DNA of 34,057 nucleotides, taken from NCBI RefSeq assembly GCF_001435505.1, contig NZ_AZDO01000121.1:1-34057 (forward strand). Direction: 5' to 3'. The notes beneath the pieces were generated by a model. That model did not search any database and was not told where the DNA came from. It was given only the letters and a program-made list of their open reading frames with translations. This document shows, in pieces, positions 32,559 to 34,057 of this stretch. Source of the DNA: Companilactobacillus futsaii JCM 17355. GTDB taxonomy: Bacteria > Bacillota > Bacilli > Lactobacillales > Lactobacillaceae. Within the stretch, counting starts at the first letter, position 1, and each line of letters starts with the position of its first letter. A program made the position numbers and the translations under genes.

Positions 32559-32708
32559 AAACAATAAATGACGTTATCTAGTCGGTAGTGGTAGCTTGTG
32601 TGGAAGACGGAAATTTACATTAACCAAAATTTAGTAAGAGGCATTTATTGTTTAGTAAAACGACGGCATTTAGCATCAACCTAATACCTGATTGATGAGA
32701 CGTCTTTT
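32559..32708. repeat. inverted repeat plus adjoining hairpin in the gene-free region
   Basis: AAACAATAAATG (32559-32570) has an exact inverted copy CATTTATTGTTT (32642-32653) 71 bases away. Directly after it GACG (32662-32665) and CATCAA (32674-32679) pair with TTGATG (32692-32697) and CGTC (32701-32704), followed by TTTT. I find no open reading frame or known RNA between the arms. It may be a decayed mobile element or an unknown RNA. Confidence 0.4.
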
Positions 32709-32814
32709 AATGAATTTCAATAAGTTCGAATATAAAATATATTTTATGATAACGATTTACGAAAAGAAATGTTTGATTTACAGAATAAAAATTATGTTTA
32801 GATAATTAAATAAT

Positions 32815-32828
32815 TGTAAACGGTTCCC
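32815..32828 (+). promoter_or_regulatory. possible cre site (CcpA binding)
   Basis: TGTAAACGGTTCCC matches 12 of 14 positions of the catabolite-responsive consensus TGWNANCGNTNWCA, about 75 bases upstream of the permease -35 element. Confidence 0.3.
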
Positions 32829-32903
32829 ATGCTGTCACAGCACAAAGATATCAAAAAAATAAAATATTTCTCATGATATTTTTAATGAAAACGAACTTTT
32901 TTC

Positions 32904-32933
32904 TTGAAAACGCATTCTCGTTTTTGATATAAT
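32904..32933 (+). promoter_or_regulatory. promoter of the sugar permease with overlapping operator-like repeats
   Basis: TTGAAA (32904-32909) and TATAAT (32928-32933) are 18 bases apart. Between and around them TGAAAACG occurs twice in direct orientation (32886 and 32905) and once inverted (CGTTTTTGA, 32919-32927). The pair AAAACG-cattct-CGTTTT forms a palindrome that also fits the cre consensus with two mismatches. Confidence 0.6.
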
Positions 32934-32990
32934 ATCCACATTGTTGAAAAATTGCTTTGTTATTTTGAACTAAAGGGAGTTTGTAAAAAA

Positions 32991-33875
32991 ATGAGTATGG
33001 TAAATATTTTAATTGGACTAATGCCGATGATTGGTTGGGGATTGTACCCAATCTTAACTGGTAAATTTGGAGGAAAGCCAGTTAACCAAATTATTGGTTC
33101 AACATACGGTACATTTTTGTCCGCAGTCGTAGTAGCACTTGTTACTCAAACACCGCTTCTAAGTGGTAAAGCTTTGCTATTCACCTTCTTATCTGGTGTT
33201 TGTTGGTCAGCTGCTCAATCATTAGTTTTCTACGCCTTTGCTGAGATGGGTGTTTCAAAAACTATGCCAGTATCAACTGGTTTTCAATTGATTGGTACAT
33301 CACTTTGGGGTGTAATCGTTTTAGGTGAATGGCCTGGTATTACGGCTAAACTATTTGGTGGTTTTGCAATTCTTTTGATCATTATCGGAGTCTACTTGAC
33401 TACTTACAGTGAAAAGAAAGTTTCTGAGAGTGAATCAGGCATTGTTAAAGGTATTACATTAGTATTAATTGCTACAATTGGTTATGTTGGTTATTCAGCC
33501 TTTCCACAAGCAGTAACAATCAACGGTTTCGAGGCCTTCTTGCCACAAGCCTTTGGTATGGCAGTTGCCGCAACTGTTTTCGGTTTTCTTACTAAGAGTA
33601 ATCGTGAAGCTAAGCCTTATAAGTCAAAGAGTACTTATCTAAATATCATCAGTGGTATCTTCTTCGCTTTCGCTGCTGCAACTTACTTGATTTCATCTCG
33701 TAAAGACGTTAACGGATTAGCTACTGGTTTCACACTTTCACAAATGAACGTTATTATTGCTACATTAGGTAGTATCTACTTCCTTCATGAAAGTAAGACA
33801 CGTAAAGAAATGATTATGGTTCTTTCTGGACTAGTACTAGTAGTTATTGCTGGTGTTATCACGGCTTTCTTATAA
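32991..33875 (+). CDS. GRP-family sugar uptake permease (GlcU/RbsU-like)
   Basis: A 294-residue membrane protein with about ten hydrophobic helices of the drug/metabolite transporter fold, matching the glucose/ribose porter (GRP) family, which takes up a sugar with protons and without phosphorylation. Family-typical stretches are LIGLMPMIGWGLYPILTGKFGG at the N-terminus (first helix), GVCWSAAQSLVFYAFAEMGVSKTMPVSTGFQLIGTSLWG in pieces across 65-105, and a repeated second half. ATG 32991 after AAAGGGAG is chosen; an upstream in-frame TTG at 32952 lies before the ribosome site. Glucose and ribose are both possible substrates. A PTS-free sugar would need an internal kinase; the ROK kinase lies far away at 274-1155. 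Confidence 0.88.
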   Translation: MSMVNILIGLMPMIGWGLYPILTGKFGGKPVNQIIGSTYGTFLSAVVVALVTQTPLLSGKALLFTFLSGVCWSAAQSLVFYAFAEMGVSKTMPVSTGFQLIGTSLWGVIVLGEWPGITAKLFGGFAILLIIIGVYLTTYSEKKVSESESGIVKGITLVLIATIGYVGYSAFPQAVTINGFEAFLPQAFGMAVAATVFGFLTKSNREAKPYKSKSTYLNIISGIFFAFAAATYLISSRKDVNGLATGFTLSQMNVIIATLGSIYFLHESKTRKEMIMVLSGLVLVVIAGVITAFL

Positions 33876-33876
33876 A

Positions 33877-33928
33877 ATATAAACAAAAACACGCTGGAAA
33901 ATTAATTCCAACGTGTTTTTGTTTATAT
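33877..33928. terminator. long terminator after the permease gene
   Basis: ATATAAACAAAAACACG (33877-33893) and CGTGTTTTTGTTTATAT (33912-33928) are exact inverted copies, with further pairing TGGA/TCCA inside. It is symmetric and can stop both strands. Confidence 0.9.
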
Positions 33929-33949
33929 ATCAGAGAGTTTATAAGTTTA

Positions 33950-34023
33950 TTGGTTTATATCTTTTTCAATTTATACAAAATTGGGAGGATATTTATTTGT
34001 ATATGGCAGATTGTAAAATATAA
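33950..34023 (+). other. promoter and ribosome site leading into an eight-codon ORF
   Basis: TTGGTT (33950-33955) and TATACA (33972-33977) are 16 bases apart, followed by GGGAGG (33983-33988) and, eight bases on, TTG 33997, which opens only MYMADCKI before TAA at 34021-34023. It looks like the start of a gene that is either a leader peptide for something beyond the window or has been lost. Confidence 0.35.
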
Positions 34024-34031
34024 CTGAACAC

Positions 34032-34057
34032 TAGTGGACACAAAAACCCATAAAGGT
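34032..34057 (+). mobile_element. possible IS3-family left end at the window edge
   Basis: TGGACACAAAAACCCATAAAGGT at the end of the window resembles the TGGACAC-type terminal repeats of some IS3-family elements in lactobacilli. The transposase, if any, lies outside. This rests on the look of about 25 bases only. Confidence 0.25.

Noticed and set aside
1-34057. CRISPR array, prophage, toxin-antitoxin or defence island
   Set aside because: No regularly spaced repeats, phage structural genes, nucleases or paired small toxin-antitoxin frames are visible; the gene content is core chromosome.

Overview
The window is about 34 kb of AT-rich chromosome from a low-GC Gram-positive bacterium, almost certainly a member of the Lactobacillaceae. 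The evidence is the gene set and order (ypmR-ypmS-yozE, rbgA-rnhB-dprA-topA-xerC-hslV-hslU, parE-parC, thyA-folA, Mn-dependent ppaC, a GRP-type sugar permease), strong AGGAGG-type ribosome sites, and TTG/GTG starts. A Companilactobacillus-like species is my guess and is not proven by the sequence. Most of the window is core housekeeping DNA. I see no prophage, CRISPR array, rRNA gene, complete tRNA gene or complete insertion sequence.

Layout. 1-2460: an IS200/IS605-like end hairpin and a tRNA-like fragment, a ROK sugar kinase, a lipoprotein gene broken by a homopolymer frameshift, and an unknown reverse-strand gene. 2521-7982: a forward cluster of cca, two unknown small genes, an ABC-F ATPase, thyA and folA, punctuated by intrinsic terminators placed just in front of start codons. 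7975-8625: a reverse-strand hemolysin III family membrane protein. 8781-13907: degV, ypmR, ypmS, yozE, rbgA, rnhB and dprA (surface/lipid functions, then ribosome assembly and DNA metabolism). 13944-19879: topA, xerC, hslV, hslU and a LacX-type aldose epimerase as one transcription unit. 20053-21074: two convergent unknown genes. 21203-24863: a heterodimeric ABC multidrug-type exporter behind a leader that looks like an attenuator; its second subunit is interrupted by an in-frame stop codon. 24915-25538: plsY, reverse. 25659-30198: parE-parC behind a promoter that contains a LexA/DinR-like SOS box. 30291-32212: a LysR regulator and ppaC. 32278-32990: 0.7 kb without genes, holding a 131-base near-perfect hairpin, further inverted repeats and the control region of the sugar permease at 32991-33875. 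The right edge has a promoter followed by an eight-codon ORF and what may be an IS terminus.

The most interesting items are: (1) the 21203-21363 leader, with promoter, strong ribosome site, a six-codon ORF encoding MYRTRC (an Arg-X-Arg motif of the kind linked to macrolide-dependent ribosome stalling) and an intrinsic terminator whose 5' arm overlaps the last codons of that ORF, immediately upstream of a drug-exporter operon; (2) the nonsense codon that breaks the partner subunit of that exporter; (3) the 131-base hairpin element; (4) an SOS operator inside the topoisomerase IV promoter; and (5) several intrinsic terminators so close to the next start codon that the downstream gene can only be expressed by read-through, including one whose stem contains the dprA ribosome site. 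All functional claims rest on motif recognition and reading of the sequence; no database search was run.
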